Part shown: positions 36,393 to 48,140 of the stretch, in pieces
Layout of the letters: each line of letters begins with the position of its first letter
Numbering within the stretch: the stretch's first letter is position 1
Source: Zygnema cylindricum
Taxonomy: Eukaryota; Streptophyta; Zygnematophyceae; Zygnematales; Zygnemataceae
Direction: 5' to 3'
Length of the DNA stretch: 64,000 nt
Assembly (NCBI GenBank): GCA_037447655.1
Contig: JBBHKE010002390.1
Location: 17,831-81,830 of the forward strand
The notes under the pieces: model-generated
The model's input: the letters and a program-made list of their open reading frames with translations, nothing else
Databases searched by the model: none
What the model was told of the DNA's origin: nothing
Translations under genes and position numbers: made by a program

Positions 36393-37116
36393 AGTGTTGT
36401 GTATCGAGAACCTTTTGCCAATGTTCGATATGTTCCTTTTTTTTTACTTGTCGATAATCGATATATCGTTACGGTATATTGAGAAGGCGCGATGCAATTA
36501 CAATAAATCACAATGAGTTATCGGCTCGATAACTAGAACGTGAATCGTTGTTAGGGTTTAGCAATTATTAGTGTTAATAATAAATCACTGTTGTTAATGC
36601 TCATTTGGGTTTTTCAAAATTCAAAAAAATAAAAATAACTGTAATTGATCCATAACGCTGATTTAGGTACACCGGATCTGGAGTAATTATATATACAATA
36701 AAATAGGTAGAAGTACAAAATCTGACAATCCGTACAACCTCGCGTCCTTTTACTATAATTGATCCATAATTATAATTTGTGTTTGCGAACGAGTTTTGTC
36801 GCAAACTCGACTCCACGTTTATACTAAGCGCAGTTCTGTATGCAACCGAGATAAGCTAACTACCATTTCTGTACGATTTTCAATATGAAGTACATTATTG
36901 TACGAAAAAAACACCTTCCGTACATCACACTATTCAAGAAATGCGTACGACATAATTGTTAACGCTAATTTACAAGAACCGTAATTAAAGTCAATGAAAA
37001 ATTAGATTTATTAATTCTATTTCAGGTTTCGAGGTCAAAATTTGGGGGTGCCGATATAGAGTACATAAAGGCTAATACCGATTCACAGTGTACAGTACGC
37101 TGCTAATCGATATTAC

Positions 37117-37422
37117 CATAGTTCAAAAGTAGGCGTTTTCAATGTAGGCCTTTGGTCGGCGCTTTTATCGTAAGTTGTGTTATGGGCTTTTCATGTGATC
37201 TTCTTAGATCGCTACTTTGATTAGTGACAGTCCGATCGTCCGAATTAGACGGTGTAAATAATTTTGTTTGGTCCGAATGTTTTAATTGGTCCAAGTTTTG
37301 GGCATAATGTTTTAATTGGTCCGAATAGGTCTGAATACAATATGGGTCTTATAGTCATATTGTATGTTTTGCATACAATAGGCATATTGTATGGGCCTGC
37401 TTTCACCTACTTTTGAACTATG
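37117..37422. mobile_element. hAT-like MITE (CATAGTTCAAAAGTAGG ends)
   Basis: 306 bases, starting CATAGTTCAAAAGTAGG and ending CCTACTTTTGAACTATG. Flanking octamers gatattac and gttattag differ at two positions. Interior orientation is opposite to 47523-47886. Confidence 0.8.
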
Positions 37423-38173
37423 GTTATTAGTGCAAAAAATAGCGTAACGCCTAGTTTAATGTTAATAACTCTAAAGGTGAAGTTCCATTAGACATTCTAG
37501 AATTGTACACCAGCATTACGATGCTACAATTTGAACGTAGTTCCATTCGCAGATTTTGTAAACCACGGTTAGCGAAACAAGTGCAAGTAAATATAGATTT
37601 GATATTGAAAATCGTCAATGATTTTCACATCGACCAAAAATCTTCATTTGCTACCAGGTCATCCTTAACACAACTTTTTTTTCCTCTTTGCATACGTTTT
37701 TTCGGATACCACCTCATTTTTTTAGGGTTTCCTGTTTTTACGCGTGACGAATGAGCGTTGCCAAAAATCGTGTGACGAATTGGTGGTAACAAAAATAGTG
37801 TGACAAAAGTGCGTTACGATATTTCGTTTGTATTTTCTGTTAGATTTTTGAATGCGTATATCGTGTGCAATTTTTTTTGATTTTCGTTGGTCGCCATCTC
37901 GACACGTATGCTCAATATCCAAAGTGTCGCAACTCAATTTTTTCCGTAATTGATGATGTACCTCCTCGAGGTACATCACCATTTACAGAAACTTTCGAAG
38001 CGAATGCCTCGCGAAAAAATATCCAACGGTCAATGTTAACTCCCCTAATTTTGGAGAATATTGCCAAGATTCTCTATAATGTTGTTTTACGGATAAAAAC
38101 AAAATAAGAAGTACGGCGTAGTACGGAGTGGTCCGAATTTTTGTAAACAACCTCACTTTTCGTATAATGGAAC

Positions 38174-38746
38174 CATAGTTAAAAAGTAGGCGTTTTTATG
38201 GTAGGCCTTTGGTAGGCGCACAAAACTGCGCACAAAACTGCGCACAAAACTCGCGCAGAGTAGGCATACTGTATGTGTGTGTGTTGTGCACACTCTTGTA
38301 CGAACGTACGAATCTGACGTATCATCATAGTACAGCGCACGCCGCCGGACGAAATTTTTTAGCGAACTGAGGCGTAGGATGACATTCCGCGGGAAAAAAA
38401 ACGCGGAAAAAAAAAACGCGGACGTAAGTCATGTCGTGAGTTGTGTTATGGGCTTTTCATGTGATCTTCTTACATCGCTACTTTGATCAGCGACCGTCTG
38501 ATCGTTCAAATCTGACGGTTTATATTAAAAATACCTCAAAACTCACAAAAAAATAAAAATTTGTCCGAGTGTTTTTCAAAATTTTGACATGACGTTTAAT
38601 TCTCTATCGATCGATGTGCAACTCAACTCTGTTACTATTTTTTTTCATTTTGCTACCAATACAATATGGGTCTTAAGGCCATATTGTATGTTTTGCTTAC
38701 AATAGGCATATTGTATGGGCCTACTTTCACCTACTTTCGAACTATG
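38174..38746. mobile_element. hAT-like MITE with exact TSD AATGGAAC
   Basis: 573 bases with ends CATAGTTAAAAAGTAGG and CCTACTTTCGAACTATG. The 8-bp duplication aatggaac is at 38166-38173 and 38747-38754. Internal sequence resembles the 33276 and 47523 copies. Three gcgcacaaaact units lie near 38216. Confidence 0.92.
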
Positions 38747-39205
38747 AATGGAACTTCACCCTTTGTGATTTTGCGTCCAAAAAAAAAATAGCATTAACAT
38801 TAATTTGGCACTTAACGCCAATTTGTGTGTCGAATTCGTAGCGTGTACGCTGAGCTGTCATCTATTCAAAGTGCAAGTGTACTATCCTGACAGCTTTCGC
38901 CAAAACACGTACCTGTGCGGTTTTGAAATTGCACGAAACATGTATATTAGAGTAAAATTTATGATATTTTATGCTTTGTATTTTGTAATGTTCCGCTCTT
39001 TCCGGCGGCTAACTGGTACTAAAATTTAATTTATATGGGGAGCGCGCATAATGTTGTAGAAATGAGATGTCACGTTGAAATGAAATGTACATAAACGAGC
39101 TTCTCGTACATTACACTTATTTCGACGAACGTTATATAAAATGGTTAACATTAAATAAATACTTTCCATATTACCGTTCATTCTATTTTTATGTTAATAA
39201 CACTA

Positions 39206-39689
39206 CATTGCGAATCGTAATTAGAGTAAAAAAAGAGAAAAAAATAATTAGAGTTATGAACTCTAATTTGTGTGATATAACTTTTTCAGAAAGAAATTTA
39301 CTCTAATTTATTTAAGTATTATAATTTGACGCGCTGAATATCTCTACTGTAAATTAGGTATTCGTACAGAATCTGACAAAATGTAAAGTTTATCGTCACT
39401 ATAACGTTTGCACTACGCGGTTTGTTAAAACACAGTTACATGATAAGGGCCTGTATTAAATCATTATTTGTACTTTTTTACTTAATAAAGTACAATTGGC
39501 CACGGTCAGACACCGATCGTACGCCACACTATTTAAAACGACACTGTATTATAGTTATTAATGCTCATTCAAAAAGTACCTTAAATAGTATAATGAAAAC
39601 CTTAGAATCATTTAATCTATTTAACGTGATTGAGTCAAAATTTAGGGCGACCGAATTAGCGTTATTTACTCTAATTACGCTTTGCGGTG
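39206..39689. mobile_element. MITE of the CACCGCGAATCG family
   Basis: 484 bases with degraded ends CATTGCGAATCGTAATTAG and CTAATTACGCTTTGCGGTG, flanked by TA (39204-39205 and 39690-39691). Confidence 0.75.
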
Positions 39690-39856
39690 TAATTTATGAT
39701 TTTGGGCCAAAAAAAGCCGGGACAAAATTAGTGTTATTAACACTAATAACGATCACGGTAATCAGAAGGATACCTTTGAGGGTCCATACTGACTTCGGTA
39801 CGTTAATTTACCTTCCTCCCACCAAATATATTGTGATAATTTTGCTGGTCCTAGAG

Positions 39857-40316
39857 CAGAGGTCGCAAAAGACAAAATTTTAGATAACCGAAACCGACCG
39901 TTTCTTTTATTTCAAAATCTGAGTACTTGACGCCCGACCGGGTTATGTCACGCTCCTAAATTGTTAAGCGTTACCCAAAACGCGTTTACGAAAATAAAAG
40001 TTAACCGAAACTCGATTTCTCGCGACTACCCGTACCCGCCCGTACCCGAATAAGTACAAAATTAATGGTATATTTCCCTTATACCTTCCACGATACCAAG
40101 AGTTCAAAGTACAATAATGTTGGATAGTATGGACAGTACAAAACTTTCATTTTTTTTCGTTTTTTGCTTACCCGACCGTAACCGATTTCTTTTTTGTGAA
40201 TCAACCGCCCGAATCCGCCCGGCCCCCCAGATTTGGCATTCGAATCCGTTCCAAATCCGACGCTGGCTGTCGGTTAACGGTCGGTAATGGTTTTGGTTAG
40301 CCGTTTGCGACCTCTG
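39857..40316. mobile_element. hAT-like element (CAGAGGTCGCAAA ends), TSD TCCTAGAG
   Basis: 460 bases with ends CAGAGGTCGCAAAAG and TTTGCGACCTCTG. The exact 8-bp duplication tcctagag is at 39849-39856 and 40317-40324. It is a shorter relative of 28075-28886 without the 62-base array. Confidence 0.92.
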
Positions 40317-40416
40317 TCCTAGAGCGATTTACCGAGCCCTCTGACTGCTCGATATTCAACATTCGATCAAATATCGAATTTATCGTGATGAGTTGTTTGA
40401 CGATACACAACACTAC

Positions 40417-41507
40417 AGTTATACTGTAGTTTGCCTCATACCAAGCGGCCAAGATCATGTGAAATGTGCAAAGGAGTTTTCCTATTCGTCAGTCTTGCTT
40501 TAAACGGGCTCCCAAACTGGTTGATGTTCAAGTTTGCCGATGAGTTAACATGACGTGGCGATAAGTCAAAAAAGTTAAGACGACAATCTAAAGTACATTA
40601 CAAGTTTTCGGGTTAGGTGAATTGTACTTCAATTTCTTCACCTTTGTACCCCGAGAGTTACTCCGTGCAGCGTTGTTGCCTTGAGGAAAAGGACAAAAGG
40701 AATTTTTAAGCGCAACGCACGGGCACACACCTAAAACATTCAGTAACTTATGAACGTCACAAGCAAACAGATTTGCAAAATCTTACGAATTTTTGACAAA
40801 CATTTCGTACTGTGTTGTCAGTTTGTAATCGAACGATTACGCACGTTATTTTTAATTTCCAGGTAAGGAGTAACGAAACTGTGCTTGATATGGAAATCGG
40901 CCAAATAGGCCAAATAATAACCCCGTATCAAATACCAAGAAATAGTCCATATTCATTTTCTTTGGGGTTTACTTTGTCATATACTAATATTGTGACGGTC
41001 TTCTTTTTCCATTAAACTTTTTTTTTAACCAGCATTTGGAAGACAAATAAGAGATCCGGTTGTCTTTTATGCGAACGCGATCAATAAAACTTTTTGTAAA
41101 ACTCTACCATCTTTTATCATAAGTTATCAAACAACTGGTATTGCATCTATTTCGTCCTTTTGACGGACCAACAAAAGAATAAGGGAAAGATGGAGAGAGA
41201 GGGAGAGGGAGAGGGAGATGGAGAGGGGCAATCGAATTGTTAACATCAATCGAAGAGTGGGCATTTGAAAAGTTAAAAAAACGACATTGGTCCAAATGAA
41301 CAAGAAAGTACAGTTCTTAACTTTCATAGTAACTGACTTTCACACACAATAATTATTTCCTAAAATGATGTAGACAATCATTTGATAGAACTGAGTTTTG
41401 CCACACTCGAAAAACGATCGAAAACTGATCATAAAGCATAAAAAACGTTGTTTATAGAAAACTCTAGAGTTCTTGAATAAGCTACTATTCCTACTATTCC
41501 TACGATT
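40417..41507. other. Intergenic, downstream of the transglycosylase gene
   Basis: No gene recognised. It should hold the 3' end of the minus-strand transglycosylase transcript. A GA-rich tract (gagagggagagggagaggga) lies at 41182-41228. Confidence 0.4.
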
Positions 41508-44500
41508 CTACTGGCCGATATTTGGAGCGTTTTGTTGCAATAATTGTGCATCGATTTCCGAGGCTAATTGAGCTACTGCCATCCCGTACAAGGAAGCTCC
41601 GTTGTACTTTAAAATGGATCGGAAATTTGAACACGCCAAATATACCGGTCCATTACAGCCATCTGGGGCGACCTGCAATAAAAAAGAAAAAAAAAAGTAA
41701 AAAAGAGCAACAATTGTTTATAACAATAAAATAATGTTACTTAGAACAATAATGTTACTTAAGCATCTTTCTCTTGTTAGAGCAGAAATGATAACACTAT
41801 ATGTGATTATATGCGAGTAACAAAAGGTTAAACGCAAAAAACAATATGGACATGAATGGCAAACAGAAACAGATACAGCGAACTAAAATCAGTAAATTAA
41901 TATGATTGGTGGAAGAGTTCCGCAGTGAATATTGTAGTCAAAAAATGAAGGTGACAGTCAAAGCGAATGGCTCGCATCTTTTCTTTCGGGTTAGATAACA
42001 AAGAAAACGCCTTCAAAGAAACTTGCATTAATCATGAACGTAGTATCAAAACAATAGTATCAAAACAAGGAAACAACCAAAATCGGTTCTTGTGAACTTT
42101 AAATTTGTAACGAGAATTGATGGCTAGGGAGACATAACCGCATCCAGTTATTTATTCCTTAACTCCAGCTGTGCAAAGCTTCCTGTCGAAAAACTAGCAG
42201 AAGTAAACTGCGATTCGTTATTAGCATTGAGAAATAGATAGTATGCCGATTACTTGAAGCGTTAATAATTATATTTCCTGCCCGAAAGATGTGGACGATT
42301 TTGAACCGTGAAAAAAATTAGCATAAAGAAGAAAATCATTAGTATTAATAACACTATTTTGTGGTCAGAGAACAAAAATGGCTGGGACCGAAATAGTGTC
42401 ATTAACAGTTATAGCCAATCACAGTAAAGAGCATGATGATTTCTGACGACAAATAAAAAATACGTAATGTCAAAAAAACGCCAGTAAGTACAGATTTCTG
42501 TACAAAACACCGCGAATCGCTATTAGCGTCAAAGATTAAATAGCGTATAAAAATAATTAGCGTTATTAACGCTAATTGGGATTTGAAAACTTTCAAAGAA
42601 ATCATTTACTATAATTAGAAATTACTCTAAATTTAAAATAGTATGGATAATTCTATTTGAGAATTTGGGCAAAAATTTGGGGGAACCGAATTAGCGTTCA
42701 ATATGTTAATAGCGATTCACGGTGTACTACGGTTACTGACAGCAGCCATATACACTTTACGCAAAAAGTAAATACTTCATAAATTAAATGAGAACACAAA
42801 GAAAAAGTGGGTAACAAGTAAAAAAGAAGATGAAACATTACCAGACTTGCCAATGCCTCAAGAGGAAGACCAAGCTGTCCATATTCGGAGGTCACACGGA
42901 AACGATCTTTCCACTCACTGACTGGCTTTTGCACTTGGAGTCCCAAATGTTTGCGATTGAAGCCCTTGGGAAGTTTTACCTGTTCAAGAAAGGAGAGAGA
43001 AAGACAGGAGAGAGGAAGAGGAGAGAGGAAGAGAGGAGAGAGAAAGTCAGGAGAGAGGAGAGGGAAAGAGAGAAAAGAGTGGATGTCAGGAGCCGAACCT
43101 TGTGTTTGACGAAGAGCTGGGTGCATACGCAAACAAATAAAAAGGTTTGAAGAAAAGAAGGAAAAGAAAAAGTAAAGAAGGAAAAAACATGTCACAGATG
43201 GGAATGGAAAAAACTTTTTATTGTGTCTTTTTTTTCTTCTTTACCTTCTGTCCCATGGGTCCTCCAGGTTTCCAACCGTTTTTCACCAAATAATTGGCCA
43301 TGGAGGCAAACACATCGGCTTCCGATGTCCAAATGTCTGCAAAACTCCCCCTCAAAAACAAAAAAAAAACCACAAAAAATACGAAAACAAACAGGAATAT
43401 GAAATACATAAACAGAAATATAACACAAACAAACTAAAAGTCCATGATTGCTACATTTTGTTCATATGACAGCACTGGAAATAAAACTGAATTCACCATC
43501 CATTTGACTAACTGACAAGCATATGTGTTATTATCATTTATGAATATGTATTACTATCATTTGTGTTATTTGTCTCAAATATCATACTAAGTTTTATGAT
43601 TAAGTAATCCATTCCTAGTACATATTTTCATTTAGTACTTAAAAGTCTCATGTATACCGTAATGATGGAAGCGCAAACGTTACGACAAATTTTGTGAATT
43701 GTATTTCCTTCTTACCAACTTTTCCATCACACGCTCTCTATGATTGTCAAAGTATCTTTAAACTTCCTCAATAATCCTCCTTTCCCATTTTGACTAACTT
43801 TGACTCTATTACTTTTTCGTCTTACCAGCTTTTCCATCACCGTCCATGTCCACGGCATATGCCATATAGGAGGAGGGCATAAACTGACATTGCCCCATGG
43901 CTCCCGCCCAGGAACCTCTCAAACGCTGTTCAAGATTCGCTCCTTTGTCTTTATCCATTATTCTCAAAGCCGCCACAAGCTCCCTTCGGAAGTAGGCGGC
44001 TCGTCTTGGCTGTGTGAGTCAAGAATTAACCTCACAATATTTAGGTTTCGTGCAATGAAAAATATGGACTGACTGAATCTCACCGTAATTTTTCAGGGCA
44101 ATGGAAGGGCAATGGACTAATCGAATGTCAAAATGATTAGCTTTAGTGCAATAAATAAACATGGGACTAAGGTGAGAGCAAAGAGGGCATCTTGCAGCAT
44201 AGGCAAATAGAGTTGAGCTTTTAGTCGGGATCAAATAGAGGTTAAAATAGGGACAGGAAGAAAGTTAATGGGAGTGAACCTGAAGACTATATTTATAGTT
44301 CATAACCGTTAGAATAAAGTAAATGGTTGTCGTGATGCGGAATTAAAATCAAAGATAATAGTGAAGAGTTGAATGATGTAGAGCACTCATTTAATTAATG
44401 GTATTAACACTACCTTATGAGTTCCGCTTAAAAATATGCACGATTAAATTAGTACAAACGGTGTACCTATTTCCACTAAACAAGGACAGTCTCTGCACCT

Positions 44501-46996
44501 AGTGGCAAATCAATAGCAATGCCAAGAACCACGCAACACAGCAAACAAAGGGTGTGTTTTCGAATCTTTTATCTTTGAAAACATCAAGGCACAAATGCAA
44601 AAATTGATACAATTAACTTACCGTTCAGATGTCCACTTTAGATGGTGGGGAGGCATGTGGACATCACCAAGCTAATCCCAACTACAGGTTTTTGTCCATC
44701 TGTTTGCAAAGATGTCTTAGTCATTTCTTCTTTGGTTGTCCAAAATAGCTAAACCATATGTTCCAAGAAGTAGAGTACCTGATTGCTGTTGCGAGCGAGA
44801 GTGAGAAGCGCCTGTATAGTGTCAAATCGTCCTTGGTTCCTGCCATAGCTGATGCCTCTCCACCCGGCCATCCATGCCTCATCCATGGAGCTTCATCCAT
44901 GCCTGCCCGCACCACACATACGGCTTGGGCTTTGGGAGTCTGAGCTCCAAACCACCCTCACCTCAAAGCATCTGACGCAAATACCATTTGAGAGGCCATG
45001 AAATGCTTGACAATATCAAGCAGAGAGCATAAGGACTGACACAGTGGTACAGATCGCAAGACTATGACTGCAAAGCGAAGTCTAGTACAGTTAAAGGAAG
45101 AGGATATTGTAAATTAATCTTGACATCTAGAGGATCGATCTGCTGACGGGGAAGAGATGTTCATTTGTATTTCCATCTTAACAGCAATTGCACGGCTAAG
45201 TGAACGCAAGGCTGGGAAGCACCTTATCACAGAAAGACCAGATGCCCACTTTCTCTAACTACATCAAAACTATGTAGACGATTTGAGCATACATTTCACT
45301 CAGTGGCTGCAACAGGTTCTCTATTTTTTTGTTATTTATGAGAGTTTGAATCCACATATTTCCTGCAACCACATTTAGCACAAGCAAAAACCGACTTCTA
45401 AAGACGTTTTTTCCCCTCCATTATTGTTTTCCTAAACGCCCTAGTTTGAGAGCCAACCACCAAAATTTTGACAAACAAAATTGTTCTGAAAGATTTCATG
45501 AGTAAGACCAATAGAACCCATTTCACCCATAATGATGCCTTTCACTATTTTGAGACGCCCATTCATTCCTACACTGTTAACAAAGTTGCAGTTCACTTGA
45601 GGCGAAAAAAACCTACCTGCTCTCGGTACCCCATATTGCCACAAGCACACTGCCAGGCACTCCATATTGCTTCTCCGCCACTTCAAGGACCTCTTGTGAC
45701 CGAACATATGCCTCTGTTGCTTTCTTCACAATATGAGGAGTCACACGTCTGCCATCCACTCGCAATTGTAACTTTAAAGTATGCCACATACATGTTGCAA
45801 ACAACAGTCTGATTGAAAAAACCACTTAAGAGGGTAATTATACACACACAATTAATGGCTATCAGGCCAGTAATCACCGTAATTTACAGAAAAATGTACG
45901 CTTTATTACAAAATTGTACAGTTCTCTGTACGAATACTCTGATTATTGCGCCAGTAACACCAGTTGCAGGCTCGTATAATTCCCCAATTAGACTCGACAT
46001 CAGAGGAATCTTAATTGAGTTCACGAACGGCCTTAATTAATTATTCATTCCGGGAACTTGATGCAGATTTCCAGGAACTTGCACTCGAAAGGAGAGAAAA
46101 TCTCACTTGTCCAAGTAATCTTTTGCAGTAAGCACATATTCTGGTTGGTTGCGATCTTTTTCGATCACTTTCGGCAGAGGTCGGACTCCATTTAATGCGA
46201 GTTCCATTATCTTCTCCGATATTCCCTCCAGACGGGCTTCTTCTCTTACTCCCTCAAGCCATATATCCAAATCTATTTCCTCCTCCGGACTCAGGCTTCC
46301 AGTTTCCACCACAAGCGAGCCTACCGCCTGTGAAGCCAATGGGTGTGCTTTCTCTGAAACCTTTGTGGTACCTAAGTCACGTGTAATAGTATCAACACTA
46401 TTTACGGTTTGAGTAACTGAAACTTCTGGCTGTACGGCCCGACTCTGTCTTACCTCTAATCCCCAGCCTGCAAAACTAGCTACAAGGAGAGCGGCTGTAA
46501 GGGGAATGATCATCAATATTTTCTTTAGTGATTTCAAGTTGGCCCGCGGAAATAATAAAGTACAAATTTGTGTAACTCTCTTCTTTAAATGAAAAAGGAA
46601 CCGATGGACTACTTCCTGCAATTGTGTAGAGAATAATGGAACGGAAGAGGCTAAAGGTAATGAAGACACGTGGATTTTTTTTTGCGAGCCTTGATTAGTT
46701 CCAGCATTGTTCAAACAGCATTGAATTCGAGCACTTTTCAAGAAAAAAATATTGTGGCAAAAAAGTCTTAAACTTCTTCGTGAAAGGATTTGCAGAGATT
46801 TCGAATGCAGAAAAGAGCCATTGGTTGAAGACGACAAAAGACATACAGGAGGTGAAGAAAAAAAAAGAGGGAGACAAGAGGAGAGAACGTGAGGAACAAA
46901 AAGGCGTGAATTAAATGCACGTGGATGAGACTGGCCTCTACATTGAGAGAGGGAAGTGTGAGGAAATGCAGGCGATAAGGGCAAGTGAAGAGCCAT
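41508..46996 (-). CDS. MltB/Slt35-type lytic murein transglycosylase, seven exons
   Basis: Predicted GH103 lytic transglycosylase, which cleaves the MurNAc-GlcNAc bond of peptidoglycan to give 1,6-anhydro-MurNAc ends. Exons on the minus strand are 46996-46107, 45748-45617, 44848-44779, 44009-43826, 43336-43245, 42979-42842 and 41672-41508. All have GT-AG borders and matching phases, giving 1,671 bases, 556 aa and TAG. Residues 1-~155 are Ser/Arg/Leu-rich and nearly acid-free, like a plastid transit peptide. Residues ~160-180 are hydrophobic (KKILMIIPLTAALLVASFAG). The SLT_2-type domain follows: KVIEKDRNQPEY, GVPGSVLVAIWGTESSYG with catalytic Glu339, GSWAGAMGQCQFMPSSY, an EF-hand-like loop DMDGDGKADIW, NYLVKNGWKPG, and a C-terminal SNFRSILKYNGASLYGMAV. 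E. coli MltB has 361 aa, so the excess is the leader and linker. The start has context CTATGGCT. It is divergent from the F-box gene. Introns and AT-rich flanks exclude bacterial contamination. Confidence 0.92.
42508..42724. mobile_element. MITE in transglycosylase intron 6
   Basis: 217 bases with ends CACCGCGAATCGCTATTAG and AATAGCGATTCACGGTG. TA follows on the right only, so the left flank is degraded. It lies between coding exons 6 and 7. Confidence 0.75.
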
Positions 46997-47522
46997 AGAG
47001 AGAGTTATAAAGCTCCCTCGTCTCTCTGGAGCTCTGGTGCTTCGCGTCCCTTAGCCCTACTTTTCCTGCTGAACCTCAGCAGCTCAAAGACATTGCGAGC
47101 ACGATAGTGATCACTGAAAGGAAGGAAAAACTTGTAAAAAGATAAAGAAGCCCAACATTTTTTTTTTTCAAAGACCCAAATTAGAATTATTAAACAATTA
47201 GAATGTATGTTTTTTTTCAAAATTTTCAAATTCTTAATTAGCGTAAACCATGGTAATTATTCATATACGCTAAAGAAATTTCTACGCTAATAGCGATTGG
47301 CGGTGTACCTTTCAATCGCAACCGTCAGATCCACAATCCGACATTTGTGTACGGAGAAAAGATGTTTTAAGAGACGAAAAAAACATTAATGCTAATTAAG
47401 ATTCACGGTGCACTGAAAGAATTCTTAAAGCTGTATGTTTACGGTACGGTCAGCACGCTACGATCTCAAAATTACAAATAACCGTACGATCCATGTGGCA
47501 TCAATGATACTACGGTATGAAA
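46997..47522. other. Divergent intergenic region, transglycosylase side
   Basis: Holds the presumed 5' leader and promoter of the transglycosylase gene (46997-47130, relatively GC-rich) and decayed MITE pieces: a right end ...tagcgattggcggtg at about 47287-47307, and a half arm with acggagaaaagatgttttaag ending attcacggtg at about 47340-47412. No gene is seen. Confidence 0.55.
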
Positions 47523-47886
47523 CATAGTTCAAAAGTAGGTGAAAGTACGCCCATACAGTATGCCTATTGTACGCAAAACATACAATATGACATTAAGACC
47601 CATATTGTATTGGTCGCAAAATGAAAAAAAATAGTAACAGGGTTGAGTTGCACATCGATCGATAGAGAATTAAACGTCATGCTAAATTTTGAAAAACATT
47701 CGGACAAAAAAATATTTTTCTGTTAGTTTTGAGGTATTTTTTGTTTAAACCGTCAGATTCGGACGATCGGACGGCCGCTGATCAAAGTAGCGATTTAAGA
47801 AGATCACATGAAAAACCTATAACACAACTTAAGATAAAAGGCGCCCACAAAAGGCCTACAATAGAAACGCCTACTTTTGAACTATG
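47523..47886. mobile_element. hAT-like MITE with exact TSD GTATGAAA
   Basis: 364 bases from CATAGTTCAAAAGTAGG to CGCCTACTTTTGAACTATG. The exact 8-bp duplication gtatgaaa is at 47515-47522 and 47887-47894 and fits nTnnnnAn. It is inserted between two divergent genes. Interior has inverted tattgtatg blocks. Confidence 0.94.
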
Positions 47887-47978
47887 GTATGAAACCCGAT
47901 ACGAAATAGTAATCGTATTTAATTTCTAAATGGCAGTGTGCTCATCCTTCGCCATTAGATCCACGGAGGATGCGTCGA

Positions 47979-48057
47979 TGACGTCGCTTGTGCCACGTCA
48001 TACATACGTCGCTGGAATAGCTGCCACGTGGGCAGCCGTGGCAAGAGATTAATATAT
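47979..48057 (+). promoter_or_regulatory. Promoter cluster of the F-box gene
   Basis: A dense run of plant-type elements: TGACGTC (47979-47985), CCACGTCA (47993-48000), a near-palindromic G-box CTGCCACGTGGGCAG (48021-48035) and a TATA-like TTAATATAT (48049-48057), the last ~85 bases before the ATG. bZIP factors typically bind ACGT cores. Because the flanking genes are divergent, it may also influence the transglycosylase gene. Confidence 0.6.
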
Positions 48058-48090
48058 CCGAACTTTGAGAAAAACTTCTGTAAAGCGCAT

Positions 48091-48139
48091 CCCCATCCTC
48101 TCACTTCCTCTCTCCTTCTCCCTCTCTCTCTCTCTCTCT
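48091..48139 (+). repeat. CT-rich leader tract
   Basis: Pyrimidine tract ending in (CT)8-9 directly before the start codon of the F-box gene, probably in its 5' leader. Confidence 0.8.
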
Positions 48140-48140
48140 T

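Larger units (their letters stand above)
36393..40414. mobile_element. Possible ~4-kb composite element, AGTGTTGTGTATCG ends
   Basis: Begins AGTGTTGTGTATCG and ends with the exact inverse CGATACACAACACT, and both ends adjoin cgatatatcg-like sequence. No target duplication is visible, and four other elements are nested inside, so the two ends may belong to different insertions. No transposase is seen. Confidence 0.35.

Noticed and set aside
45441-45480. QNFGGWLSN as continuation of the transglycosylase catalytic motif
   Set aside because: It resembles the expected ESNFG context, but there is no AG acceptor in the right place. The exon at 44848 gives ESSYGRNQGRFDTI with a proper acceptor and phase.
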